Shown: positions 21,001-34,500 of the stretch, piece by piece
How the letters are laid out: each line of letters opens with the position of its first letter
How positions within the stretch are numbered: position 1 is the first letter of the stretch
Assembly: GCA_963082875.1 (NCBI GenBank)
Contig: OY720100.1
Coordinates: 2,480,001-2,544,000, forward strand
Direction: 5' to 3'
From: Corella eumyota
Taxonomy: Eukaryota; Chordata; Ascidiacea; Phlebobranchia; Corellidae
Length of the DNA stretch: 64,000 bases
The notes under the pieces: model-generated
What the model saw: only the letters and a program-made list of their open reading frames with translations
Databases searched by the model: none
What the model was told of the DNA's origin: nothing
Translations under genes and position numbers: made by a program

Positions 21001-22140
21001 TAAAAATATTATTTCAAAATATTAATATTCATAAAAGTTAGGAGTATATTTCATAAAATTCGCCAAATCTCAAAATTTAAAATTTATGGTCTAATTACAA
21101 GCGCATTGATTAAACTTAAATACGTATAAAAGAAATTTGCAAAAATATTCAAAAACAAAAAAGTTAGATCGAATTTTTAGTTTCACTAATTCTGACGTCA
21201 GTTGAGTCTGTGACGTCATATACGTATATAGTTTTAAAATAAAAATTAAAAAAAATTTTTTCAAATTTTAATTAAACTTTACCAAAATAACTGCAGGGGC
21301 CTAATAAACGTATTTTAAAAATATTATTTCAAAATATTAATATCCATAAAAGTTATGAGCATATTTTATAAAAATCGTCAAATCTCAAAATTTAAAATTT
21401 ATGGTCTAATTACAAGCGCATTGGTTAAACTTAAATACGTATAAAAGAAATTTGCAAAAATATTCAAAAACAAAAAAGTTAGATCGAATTTTTAGTTTCA
21501 CTAATTCTGACGTCATGTGACCCTGTGTCGTCATATACATATATAGTTTTAAATAAAAATAAAAATTTTTCTTTTTAAATTTTAATTTTAATTTACCTAA
21601 ATACCTGCAGCGGCCTAATAAACGTATTTTAAAAATATTATTTCAAAATATTAATATTCATAAAAGTTAGGAGTATATTTCATAAAATTCGCCAAATCTC
21701 AAAATTTAAAATTTATGGTCTAATTACAAGCGCATTGATTAAACTTAAATACGTATAAAAGAAATTTGCAAAAATATTCAAAAACAAAAAAGTTAGATCG
21801 AATTTTTAGTTTCACTAATTCTGACGTCAGTTGAGTCTGTGACGTCATATACGTATATAGTTTTAAAATAAAAATTAAAAAAAATTTTTTCAAATTTTAA
21901 TTAAACTTTACCAAAATAACTGCAGGGGCCTAATAAACGTATTTTAAAAATATTATTTCAAAATATTAATATCCATAAAAGTTATGAGCATATTTTATAA
22001 AAATCGTCAAATCTCAAAATTTAAAATTTATGGTCTAATTACAAGCGCATTGGTTAAACTTAAATACGTATAAAAGAAATTTGCAAAAATATTCAAAAAC
22101 AAAAAAGTTAGATCGAATTTTTAGTTTCACTAATTCTGAC
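18063..22140. repeat. Zone 4: mixed monomers, with early relatives of the right-hand HOR
   Basis: Monomers start at 18063, 18378, 18692, 19005, 19317, 19630, 19945, 20259, 20572, 20883, 21197, 21512 and 21826. The copy at 19945 (ATTCAAAAAAG) resembles subtype a, 20259 subtype b and 20572 subtype f (CCCCGTG, GGGGCC, TTTTACAAAT, TTGATGG) of the HOR seen from 35907 on. 19317 (TGATGTCATATACG) and 19630 (CAGGGTCC) are relatives of the copies in 32467-35593. 20883-22140 is a two-copy 629-bp dimer duplication. No gene is seen. Confidence 0.8.
20883..22140. repeat. 629-bp tandem duplication (A + B dimer, two copies)
   Basis: Copies are 20883-21511 and 21512-22140. Each is an A monomer with the private markers GTTAGGAGTATATTTC and GCGCATTGATTAAAC, followed by a B monomer with ATCGTCAAATC. 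Both private markers occur in the two copies, which makes this a recent local duplication. Confidence 0.88.
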
Positions 22141-25100
22141 GTCATGTGACCCTGTGTCGTCATATACATATATAGTTTTGAATAAAAATAATTTTTTTTT
22201 TTAAATTTTAATTTAAATTTACCAAAATACCTGCAGCGGCCTAATAAACGTATTTTAAAAATATTATTTCAAAATATTAATATTCACAAAAGTTATGAGC
22301 ATATTTCATAAAAATTGCCAAATCTCAAATTTTAAAATTTATGGTCTGATTACAAGCGCATTGGTTAAACTTAAATACGTATAAAAGAAATTTGCAAAAA
22401 TATTCAAAAACAAAAAAGTTAGATCGAATTTTTAGTTTCACTAATTCTGACGTCAGTTGAGTCTGTGACGTCATATACGTATATAGTTTTAAAATAAAAA
22501 TTAAAAAAAATTTTTTCAAATTTTAATTAAACTTTACCAAAATAACTGCAGGGGCCTAATAAACGTATTTTAAAAATATTATTTCAAAATATTAATATCC
22601 ATAAAAGTTATGAGCATATTTTATAAAAATCGCCAAATCTCAAAATTTAAAATTTATGGTCTAATTACAAGCGCATTGGTTAAACTTAAATACGTATAAA
22701 AGAAATTTGAAAAAATATTCAAAAACAAAAAAGTTAGATCGAATTTTTAGTTTCACTAATTCTGACGTCATGTGACCCTGTGTCGTCATATACATATATA
22801 GTTTTGAATAAAAATAATTTTTTTTTTTTAAATTTTAATTTAAATTTACCAAAATACCTGCAGCGGCCTAATAAACGTATTTTAAAAATATTATTTCAAA
22901 ATGTTAATATTCACAAAAGTTATGAGCATATTTCATAAAAATCGCCAAATCTCAAATTTTAAAATTTATGGTCTGATTACAAGCGCATTGGTTAAACTTA
23001 AATACGTATAAAAGAAATTTGCAAAAATATTCAAAAACAAAAAAGTTAGATCGAATTTTTAGTTTCACTAATTCTGACGTCAGTTGAGTCTGTGACGTCA
23101 TATACGTATATAGTTTTAAAATAAAAATTAAAAAAAATTTTTTCAAATTTTAATTAAACTTTACCAAAATAACTGCAGGGGCCTAATAAACGTATTTTAA
23201 AAATATTATTTCAAAATATTAATATCCATAAAAGTTATGAGCATATTTTATAAAAATCGCCAAATCTCAAAATTTAAAATTTATGGTCTAATTACAAGCG
23301 CATTGGTTAAACTTAAATACGTATAAAAGAAATTTGAAAAAATATTCAAAAACAAAAAAGTTAGATCGAATTTTTAGTTTCACTAATTCTGACGTCATGT
23401 GACCCTGTGTCGTCATATACATATATAGTTTTGAATAAAAATAATTTTTTTTTTTTAAATTTTAATTTAAATTTACCAAAATACCTGCAGCGGCCTAATA
23501 AACGTATTTTAAAAATATTATTTCAAAATGTTAATATTCACAAAAGTTATGAGCATATTTCATAAAAATCGCCAAATCTCAAATTTTAAAATTTATGGTC
23601 TGATTACAAGCGCATTAATTAAACTTAAATACGTATAAAAGAAATTTGCAAAAATATTCAAAAACAAAAAAGTTAGATCGAATTTTTAGTTTCACTAATT
23701 CTGACGTCATGTGACCCTGTGTCGTCATATACATATATAGTTTTGAATAAAAATAATTTTTTTTTTTAAATTTTAATTTAAATTTACCAAAATACCTGCA
23801 GCGGCCTAATAAACGTATTTTAAAAATATTATTTCAAAATATTAATATTCACAAAAGTTATGAGCATATTTCATAAAAATCGCCAAATCTCAAATTTTAA
23901 AATTTATGGTCTGATTACAAGCGCATTGGTTAAACTTAAATACGTATAAAAGAAATTTGCAAAAATATTCAAAAACAAAAAAGTTAGATCGAATTTTTAG
24001 TTTCACTAATTCTGACGTCAGTTGAGTCTGTGACGTCATATACGTATATAGTTTTAAAATAAAAATTAAAAAAAATTTTTTCAAATTTTAATTAAACTTT
24101 ACCAAAATAACTGCAGGGGCCTAATAAACGTATTTTAAAAATATTATTTCAAAATATTAATATCCATAAAAGTTATGAGCATATTTTATAAAAATCGCCA
24201 AATCTCAAAATTTAAAATTTATGGTCTAATTACAAGCGCATTGGTTAAACTTAAATACGTATAAAAGAAATTTGAAAAAATATTCAAAAACAAAAAAGTT
24301 AGATCGAATTTTTAGTTTCACTAATTCTGACGTCATGTGACCCTGTGTCGTCATATACATATATAGTTTTGAATAAAAATAATTTTTTTTTTTTAAATTT
24401 TAATTTAAATTTACCAAAATACCTGCAGCGGCCTAATAAACGTATTTTAAAAATATTATTTCAAAATATTAATATTCACAAAAGTTATGAGCATATTTCA
24501 TAAAAATCGCCAAATCTCAAATTTTAAAATTTATGGTCTGATTACAAGCGCATTGGTTAAACTTAAATACGTATAAAAGAAATTTGCAAAAATATTCAAA
24601 AACAAAAAAGTTAGATCGAATTTTTAGTTTCACTAATTCTGACGTCATGTGACCCTGTGTCGTCATATACATATATAGTTTTGAATAAAAATAATTTTTT
24701 TTTTTAAATTTTAATTTAAATTTACCAAAATACCTGCAGCGGCCTAATAAACGTATTTTAAAAATATTATTTCAAAATATTAATATTCACAAAAGTTATG
24801 AGCATATTTCATAAAAATCGCCAAATCTCAAATTTTAAAATTTATGGTCTGATTACAAGCGCATTGGTTAAACTTAAATACGTATAAAAGAAATTTGCAA
24901 AAATATTCAAAAACAAAAAAGTTAGATCGAATTTTTAGTTTCACTAATTCTGACGTCAGTTGAGTCTGTGACGTCATATACGTATATAGTTTTAAAATAA
25001 AAATTAAAAAAAATTTTTTCAAATTTTAATTAAACTTTACCAAAATAACTGCAGGGGCCTAATAAACGTATTTTAAAAATATTATTTCAAAATATTAATA

Positions 25101-27773
25101 TCCATAAAAGTTATGAGCATATTTTATAAAAATCGCCAAATCTCAAAATTTAAAATTTATGGTCTAATTACAAGCGCATTGGTTAAACTTAAATACGTAT
25201 AAAAGAAATTTGAAAAAATATTCAAAAACAAAAAAGTTAGATCGAATTTTTAGTTTCACTAATTCTGACGTCATGTGACCCTGTGTCGTCATATACATAT
25301 ATAGTTTTGAATAAAAATAATTTTTTTTTTTTAAATTTTAATTTAAATTTACCAAAATACCTGCAGCGGCCTAATAAACGTATTTTAAAAATATTATTTC
25401 AAAATATTAATATTCACAAAAGTTATGAGCATATTTCATAAAAATTGTCAAATCTCAAATTTTAAAATTCATGGTCTGATTACAAGCGCATTGGTTAAAC
25501 TTAAATACGTATAAAAGAAATTTGCAAAAATATTCAAAAACAAAAAAGTTAGATCGAATTTTTAGTTTCACTAATTCTGACGTCAGTTGAGTCTGTGACG
25601 TCATATACGTATATAGTTTTAAAATAAAAATTAAAAAAAATTTTTTCAAATTTTAATTAAACTTTACCAAAATAACTGCAGGGGCCTAATAAACGTATTT
25701 TAAAAATATTATTTCAAAATATTAATATCCATAAAAGTTATGAGCATATTTTATAAAAATCGCCAAATCTCAAAATTTAAAATTTATGGTCTAATTACAA
25801 GCGCATTGGTTAAACTTAAATACGTATAAAAGAAATTTGAAAAAATATTCAAAAACAAAAAAGTTAGATCGAATTTTTAGTTTCACTAATTCTGACGTCA
25901 TGTGACCCTGTGTCGTCATATACATATATAGTTTTGAATAAAAATAATTTTTTTTTTTTAAATTTTAATTTAAATTTACCAAAATACCTGCAGCGGCCTA
26001 ATAAACGTATTTTAAAAATATTATTTCAAAATGTTAATATTCACAAAAGTTATGAGCATATTTCATAAAAATCGCCAAATCTCAAATTTTAAAATTTATG
26101 GTCTGATTACAAGCGCATTGGTTAAACTTAAATACGTATAAAAGAAATTTGCAAAAATATTCAAAAACAAAAAAGTTAGATCGAATTTTTAGTTTCACTA
26201 ATTCTGACGTCAGTTGAGTCTGTGACGTCATATACGTATATAGTTTTAAAATAAAAATTAAAAAAAATTTTTTCAAATTTTAATTAAACTTTACCAAAAT
26301 AACTGCAGGGGCCTAATAAACGTATTTTAAAAATATTATTTCAAAATATTAATATCCATAAAAGTTATGAGCATATTTTATAAAAATCGCCAAATCTCAA
26401 AATTTAAAATTTATGGTCTAATTACAAGCGCATTGGTTAAACTTAAATACGTATAAAAGAAATTTGAAAAAATATTCAAAAACAAAAAAGTTAGATCGAA
26501 TTTTTAGTTTTACTAATTCTGACGTCATGTGACCCTGTGTCGTCATATACATATATAGTTTTGAATAAAAATAATTTTTTTTTTTTAAATTTTAATTTAA
26601 ATTTACCAAAATACCTGCAGCGGCCTAATAAACGTATTTTAAAAATATTATTTCAAAATGTTAATATCCACAAAAGTTATGAGCATATTTCATAAAAATC
26701 GCCAAATCTCAAATTTTAAAATTTATGGTCTGATTACAAGCGCATTGGTTAAACTTAAATACGTATAAAAGAAATTTGCAAAAATATTCAAAAACAAAAA
26801 AGTTAGATCGAATTTTTAGTTTCACTAATTCTGACGTCATGTGACCCTGTGTCGTCATATACATATATAGTTTTGAATAAAAATAATTTTTTTTTTTAAA
26901 TTTTAATTTAAATTTACCAAAATACCTGCAGCGGCCTAATAAACGTATTTTAAAAATATTATTTCAAAATATTAATATTCACAAAAGTTATGAGCATATT
27001 TCATAAAAATCGCCAAATCTCAAATTTTAAAATTTATGGTCTGATTACAAGCGCATTGGTTAAACTTAAATACGTATAAAAGAAATTTGCAAAAATATTC
27101 AAAAACAAAAAAGTTAGATCGAATTTTTAGTTTCACTAATTCTGACGTCAGTTGAGTCTGTGACGTCATATACGTATATAGTTTTAAAATAAAAATTAAA
27201 AAAAATTTTTTCAAATTTTAATTAAACTTTACCAAAATAACTGCAGGGGCCTAATAAACGTATTTTAAAAATATTATTTCAAAATATTAATATCCATAAA
27301 AGTTATGAGCATATTTTATAAAAATCGCCAAATCTCAAAATTTAAAATTTATGGTCTAATTACAAGCGCATTGGTTAAACTTAAATACGTATAAAAGAAA
27401 TTTGAAAAAATATTCAAAAACAAAAAAGTTAGATCGAATTTTTAGTTTCACTAATTCTGACGTCATGTGACCCTGTGTCGTCATATACATATATAGTTTT
27501 GAATAAAAATAATTTTTTTTTTTTAAATTTTAATTTAAATTTACCAAAATACCTGCAGCGGCCTAATAAACGTATTTTAAAAATATTATTTCAAAATGTT
27601 AATATTCACAAAAGTTATGAGCATATTTCATAAAAATCGCCAAATCTCAAATTTTAAAATTTATGGTCTGATTACAAGCGCATTGGTTAAACTTAAATAC
27701 GTATAAAAAAAATTTGCAAAAATATTCAAAAACAAAAAAGTTAGATCGAATTTTTAGTTTCACTAATTCTGAC

Positions 27774-28088
27774 GTCAGTTGAGTCTGTGACGTCATATAC
27801 GTATATAGTTTTAAAATAAAAATTAAAAAAAATTAAAAAAAATTTTAATTAAACTTTACCAAAATAACTGCAGGGGCCTAATAAACGTATTTTAAAAATA
27901 TTATTTCAAAATATTAATATCCATAAAAGTTATGAGCATATTTTATAAAAATCGCCAAATCTCAAAATTTAAAATTTATGGTCTAATTACAAGCGCATTG
28001 GTTAAACTTAAATACGTATAAAAGAAATTTGCAAAAATATTCAAAAACAAAAAAGTTAGATCGAATTTTTAGTTTCACTAATTCTGAC
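27774..28088. repeat. B monomer with altered A-tract
   Basis: A family B copy in which the usual run of A followed by TTTTTTCAAATTTT is replaced by two A8-type runs split by TT (about 27820-27842). It stands out from all other B copies in the zone, which are nearly identical there. The change keeps the 315-bp length, so it looks like a local slippage or conversion event in the variable tract, not an insertion. Confidence 0.75.
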
Positions 28089-29026
28089 GTCATGTGACCC
28101 TGTGTCGTCATATACATATATAGTTTTGAATAAAAATAATTTTTTTTTTTTAAATTTTAATTTAAATTTACCAAAATACCTGCAGCGGCCTAATAAACGT
28201 ATTTTAAAAATATTATTTCAAAATATTAATATTCACAAAAGTTATGAGCATATTTCATAAAAATCGCCAAATCTCAAATTTTAAAATTGATGGTCTGATT
28301 ACAAGCGCATTGGTTAAACTTAAATACGTATAAAAGAAATTTGCAAAAATATTCAAAAACAAAAAAGTTAGATCGAATTTTTAGTTTCACTAATTCTGAC
28401 GTCATGTGACCCTGTGTCGTCATATACATATATAGTTTTGAATAAAAATAATTTTTTTTTTTAAATTTTAATTTAAATTTACCAAAATACCTGCAGCGGC
28501 CTAATAAACGTATTTTAAAAATATTATTTCAAAATATTAATATTCACAAAAGTTATGAGCATATTTCATAAAAATCGCCAAATCTCAAATTTTAAAATTT
28601 ATGGTCTGATTACAAGCGCATTGGTTAAACTTAAATACGTATAAAAGAAATTTGCAAAAATATTCAAAAACAAAAAAGTTAGATCGAATTTTTAGTTTCA
28701 CTAATTCTGACGTCAGTTGAGTCTGTGACGTCATATACGTATATAGTTTTAAAATAAAAATTAAAAAAAATTTTTTCAAATTTTAATTAAACTTTACCAA
28801 AATAACTGCAGGGGCCTAATAAACGTATTTTAAAAATATTATTTCAAAATATTAATATCCATAAAAGTTATGAGCATATTTTATAAAAATCGCCAAATCT
28901 CAAAATTTAAAATTTATGGTCTAATTACAAGCGCATTGGTTAAACTTAAATACGTATAAAAGAAATTTGAAAAAATATTCAAAAACAAAAAAGTTAGATC
29001 GAATTTTTAGTTTCACTAATTCTGAC

Positions 29027-29338
29027 GTCATGTGACCCTGTGTCGTCATATACATATATAGTTTTGAATAAAAATAATTTTTTTTTTTTAAATTTTAATT
29101 TAAATTTACCAAAATACCTGCAGCGGCCTAATAAACGTATTTTAAAAATATTATTTCAAAATATTAATATCCATAAAAGTTATGAGCATATTTTATAAAA
29201 ATCGCCAAATCTCAAAATTTAAAATTTATGGTCTGATTACAAGCGCATTGGTTAAACTTAAATACGTATAAAAAAAATTTGCAAAAATATTCAAAAACAA
29301 AAAAGTTAGATCGAATTTTTAGTTTCACTAATTCTGAC
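29027..29338. repeat. C monomer with a family B patch
   Basis: The start (GAATAAAAATAA plus T-tract, CAGCGGCC) and the GGTCTGATTAC are family C, but the middle (about 29165-29225) reads ATATCCATAAAAG, ATTTTATAAAAATCGCC and CAAAATTTAAAATT, all family B. This is a short internal conversion tract of roughly 60 bp with C sequence on both sides. Confidence 0.75.
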
Positions 29339-29650
29339 GTCATGTGACCCTGTGTCGTCATATACATATATAGTTTTGAATAAAAATAATTTTTTTTTTT
29401 TAAATTTTAATTTAAATTTACCAAAATACCTGCAGCGGCCTAATAAACGTATTTTAAAAATATTATTTCAAAATATTAATATTCACAAAAGTTATGAGCA
29501 TATTTCATAAAAATCGCCAAATCTCAAATTTTAAAATTGATGGTCTGATTACAAGCGCATTGGTTAAACTTAAATACGTATAAAAGAAATTTGCAAAAAT
29601 ATTCAAAAACAAAAAAGTTAGATCGAATTTTTAGTTTCACTAATTCTGAC

Positions 29651-29965
29651 GTCAGTTGAGTCTGTGACGTCATATACGTATATAGTTTTAAAATAAAAAT
29701 TAAAAAAAATTTTTTCAAATTTTAATTAAACTTTACCAAAATAACTGCAGGGGCCTAATAAACGTATTTTAAAAATATTATTTCAAAATATTAATATCCA
29801 TAAAAGTTATAAGCAAATTTTATAAAAATCGCCAAATCTCAAAATTTAAAATTGATGGTCTAATTACAAGCGCTTTGGTTAAACTTAAATACGTATAAAA
29901 GAAATTTGCAAAAATATTCAAAAACAAAAAAGTTAGATCGAATTTTTAGTTTCACTAATTCTGAC
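29651..29965. repeat. Fusion of a B monomer with the tail of the truncated copy
   Basis: A full-length 315-bp monomer whose first part matches the B copy at 10667 (including TTATAAGCAAATTTTA) and whose last part matches the truncated copy at 10982 (AAAATTGATGG, AAGCGCTTTGG). The switch lies in TTTTATAAAAATCGCC, which both share. Exchange there removes exactly the 166-bp truncated unit. The next monomer (29966) has GTCATTTTACCCTG, as after 10982-11147, which confirms the relation. Confidence 0.85.
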
Positions 29966-31527
29966 GTCATTTTACCCTGTGTCGTCATATACATATATAG
30001 TTTTGAATAAAAATAATTTTTTTTTTTTAAATTTTAATTTAAATTTACCTAAATACCTGCAGCGGCCTAATAAACGTATTTTAAAAATATTATTTCAAAA
30101 TGTTAATATTCATAAAAGTTATGAGCATATTTCATAAAAATCGCCAAATCTCAAAATTTAAAATTTATGGTCTAATTACAAGCGCATTGGTTAAACTTAA
30201 ATACGTATAAAATAAATTTGCAAAAATATTCAAAAACAAAAAAGTCAGATCGAATTTTTAGTTTCACTAATTCTGACGTCATGTGACCCTGTGTCGTCAT
30301 ATACATATATAGTTTTAAATAAAAATAAATTTTTTTTTTTTAATTTTAATTTAAATTTACCAAAATACCTGCAGCGGCCTAATAAACGTGTTTTAAAAAT
30401 ATTATTTCAAAATATTAAAATTCACAAAAGTTATGAGCATATTTCATAAAAATCGCCAAATCTCAAAATTTAAAATTGATGGTCTGATTACAAGCGCATT
30501 GGTTAAACTTAAATACGTATAAAAGAAATTTGCAAAAATATTCAAAAACAAAAAAGTTAGATCGAATTTTTAGTTTCACTAATTCTGACGTCAGTTGAGT
30601 CTGTGACGTCATATACGTATATAGTTTTAAAATATAAATTAAAAAAAAATTTTCAAATTTTAATTAAACTTTACCAAAATAACTGCAGGGGCCTAATAAA
30701 CGTATTTTAAAAATATTATTTCAAAATATTAATATTCATAAAAGTTATGAGCATATTTTATAAAAATCGCCAAATCTCAAAATTTAAAATACATGGTCTA
30801 ATTACAAGCGCATTGGTTAAACTTAAATACGTATAGAAGAAATTTGCAAAAATATTCAAAAACAAAAAAGTTAGATCGAATTTTTAGTTTCACTAATTCT
30901 GACGTCATGTGACCCTGTGTCGTCATATACATATATAGTTTTAAATAAAAATAAAAATTTTTCTTTTTAAAATTTAATTTAAATTTACCTAAATACCTGC
31001 AGCGGCCTAATAAACGTATTTTAAAAATATTATTTCAAAATATTAATATTCATAAAAGTTATGAGCATATTTCATAAAAATCGCCAAATCTCAAAATTTA
31101 AAATTTATGGTCTAATTACAAGCGCATTGGTTAAACTTAAATACGTATAAAAGAAATTTGCAAAAATATTCAAAAACAAAAAAGTTAGATCGAATTTTTA
31201 GTTTCACTAATTCTGACGTCATGTGACCCTGTGTCGTCATATACATATATAGTTTTGAATAAAAATAATTTTTTTTTTTAAATTTTAATTTAAATTTACC
31301 AAAATACCTGCAGCGGCCTAATAACGTATTTTAAAAATATTATTTCAAAATATTAATATTCACAAAAGTTATGAGCATATTTCATAAAAATCGCCAAATC
31401 TCAAAATTTAAAATTTATGGTCTGATTACAAGCGCATTGGTTAAACTTAAATACGTATAAAAGAAATTTGCAAAAATATTCAAAAATAAAAAAGTTAGAT
31501 CGAATTTTTAGTTTCACTAATTCTGAC
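29651..31527. repeat. Zone 6: displaced copy of the 10.7-12.7 kb segment
   Basis: Monomers start at 29651, 29966, 30278, 30590, 30904 and 31218. From 29966 they match 11148-12712 in order at a constant offset of 18,817-18,818 bp (60 monomers). Shared markers are GTCATTTTACCCTG, AAAATGTTAAT, TTAAAATTCAC, AAAATATAAATT and CGTATAGAAG. The block separates the simple dimer zone on the left from the mixed zone on the right. The copy at 31218 has a one-base loss (CTAATAACG). Confidence 0.85.
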
Positions 31528-34500
31528 GTCAGGTGAGTCTGTGACGTCATATACATATATAGTTTTAAATAAAAATAAAATTTTTTTTTTTAAAATTTTA
31601 ATTTAAATTTACCTAAATACCTGCAGCGGCCTAATAAACGTATTTTAAAAATATTATTTCAAAATATTAATATTCAAAAAAGTTATGAGCATATTTCATA
31701 AAAATCGCCAAATCTCAAAATTTAAAATTTATGGTCTAATTACAAGCGCATTGGTTAAACTTAAATACGTATAAAAGAAATTTGCAAAAATATTCAAAAA
31801 CAAAAAAGTTAGATCGAATTTTTAGTTTCACTAATTCTGACGTCATGTGACCCTGTGTCGTCATATACATATATAGTTTTGAATAAAAATAATTTTTTTT
31901 TTTTTTAATTTTAATTTAAATTTACCTAAATACCTGCAGCGGCCTAATAAACGTATTTTAAAAATATTATTTCAAAATATTAATATTCATAAAGGTTATG
32001 AGCATATTTCATAAAAATCGCTAAATCTCAAAATTTAAAATTTATGGTCTAATTACAAGCGCATTGGTTAAACTTAAATACGTATAAAAGAAATTTGCAA
32101 AAATATTCAAAAACAAAAAAGTTAGATCGAATTTTTAGTTTCACTAATTCTGACGTCATGTGACCCTGTGTCGTCATATACATATATAGTTTTGAATAAA
32201 AATAATTTTTTTTTTTTAAATTTTAATTTAAATTTACCTAAATACCTGCAGCGGCCTAATAAACGTATTTTAAAAATATTATTTCAAAATATTAATATTC
32301 AAAAAAGTTATGAGCATATTTCATAAAAATCGCCAAATCTCAAAATTTAAAATTTATGGTCTAATTACAAGCGCATTGGTTAAACTTAAATACGTATAAA
32401 AGAAATTTGCAAAAATATTCAAAAACAAAAAAGTTAGATCGAATTTTTATTATCACTAATTCTGACGTCATGTGAGTCTGTGACGTCATATACGTATATA
32501 GTTTTAAATAAAAATAATTTTTTTTTTAAATTGTAATTTAAATTTACCTAAATACCTGCAGCGGCCTAATAAACGTATTTTAAAAATATTATTTCAAAAT
32601 ATTAATATTCATAAAAGTTATGAGTATATTTCATAAAAATCGCCAAATCTCAAAATTTAAAATTTATGGTCTAATTACAAGCGCATTGGTTAAACTTAAA
32701 TACGTATTAAAGAAATTTGCAAAAATATTCAAAAACAAAAAAGTTAGATCGAATTTTTAGTTTCACTAATTCTGACGTCAGTTGAGTCTGTGACGTCATA
32801 TACGTATATAGTTTTAAAATAAAAATTACAAAAAAATTTTTCAAATTTTAATTAAACTTTACCAAAATAACTGCAGGGTCCTAATAAACGTATTTTAAAA
32901 ATATTATTTCAAAATATTAATATCCATAAAAGTTATGAGCATATTTTATAAAAATCGCCAAATCTCAAAATTTAAAATTTATGGTCTAATTACAAGCGCA
33001 TTGGTTAAACTTAAATACGTATAAAAGAAATTTGCAAAAATATTCAAAAACAAAAAAGTTAGATCGAATTTTTAGTTTCACTAATTCTGACGTCATGTGA
33101 CCCTGTGTCGTCATATACATATATAGTTTTGAATAAAAATAATTTTTTTTTTTTAAATTTTAATTTAAATTTACCTAAATACCTGCAGCGGCCTAATAAA
33201 CGTATTTTAAAAATATTATTTCAAAATATTAATATTCAAAAAAGTTATGAGCATATTTCATAAAAATCGCCAAATCTCAAAATTTAAAATTTATGGTCTA
33301 ATTACAAGCGCATTGGTTAAACTTAAATACGTATAAAAGAAATTTGCAAAAATATTCAAAAACAAAAAAGTTAGATCGAATTTTTATTATCACTAATTCT
33401 GACGTCATGTGAGTCTGTGACGTCATATACGTATATAGTTTTAAATAAAAATAATTTTTTTTTTAAATTGTAATTTAAATTTACCTAAATACCTGCAGCG
33501 GCCTAATAAACGTATTTTAAAAATATTATTTCAAAATATTAATATTCATAAAAGTTATGAGTATATTTCATAAAAATCGCCAAATCTCAAAATTTAAAAT
33601 TTATGGTCTAATTACAAGCGCATTGGTTAAACTTAAATACGTATTAAAGAAATTTGCAAAAATATTCAAAAACAAAAAAGTTAGATCGAATTTTTAGTTT
33701 CACTAATTCTGACGTCAGTTGAGTCTGTGACGTCATATACGTATATAGTTTTAAAATAAAAATTACAAAAAAATTTTTCAAATTTTAATTAAACTTTACC
33801 AAAATAACTGCAGGGTCCTAATAAACGTATTTTAAAAATATTATTTCAAAATATTAATATCCATAAAAGTTATGAGCATATTTTATAAAAATCGCCAAAT
33901 CTCAAAATTTAAAATTTATGGTCTAATTACAAGCGCATTGGTTAAACTTAAATACGTATAAAAGAAATTTGCAAAAATATTCAAAAACAAAAAAGTTAGA
34001 TCGAATTTTTAGTTTCACTAATTCTGACGTCATGTGACCCTGTGTCGTCATATACATATATAGTTTTAAATAAAAATAAAATTTTTTTTTTAAAAATTTT
34101 AATTTAAATTTACCTAAATACCTGCAGCGGACTAATGAACGTATTTTAAAAATATTATTTCAAAATATTAATATTCAAAAAAGTTATGAGCATATTTCAT
34201 AAAAATCGCCAAATCTCAAAATTTAAAATTTATGGTCTAATTACAAGCGCATTGGTTAAACTTAAATACGTATAAAAGAAATTTGCAAAAATATTCAAAA
34301 ACAAAAAAGTTAGATCGAATTTTTAGTTTCACTAATTCTGACGTCATGTGACCCTGTGTCGTCATATACATATATAGTTTTGAATAAAAATAATTTTTTT
34401 TTTTTTTAATTTTAATTTAAATTTACCTAAATACCTGCAGCGGCCTAATAAATGTATTTTAAAAATATTATTTCAAAATATTAATATTCATAAAAGTTAT

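Larger units (their letters stand above)
22141..29650. repeat. Zone 5: CB-dimer and CCB-trimer HOR region
   Basis: There are 24 monomers with starts at 22141, 22452, 22767, 23079, 23394, 23706, 24017, 24332, 24644, 24955, 25270, 25582, 25897, 26209, 26524, 26836, 27147, 27462, 27774, 28089, 28401, 28712, 29027 and 29339. The order is CB, CB, CCB, CCB, CB, CB, CCB, CB, CCB, then CC running into the B at 29651. The dimer is about 627 bp and the trimer about 938 bp. C copies come in two forms, with AAAATGTTAAT or AAAATATTAAT. Most B copies share TTTGAAAAAATATTC. This is the most uniform part of the left half and contains no family A monomer. Confidence 0.88.
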
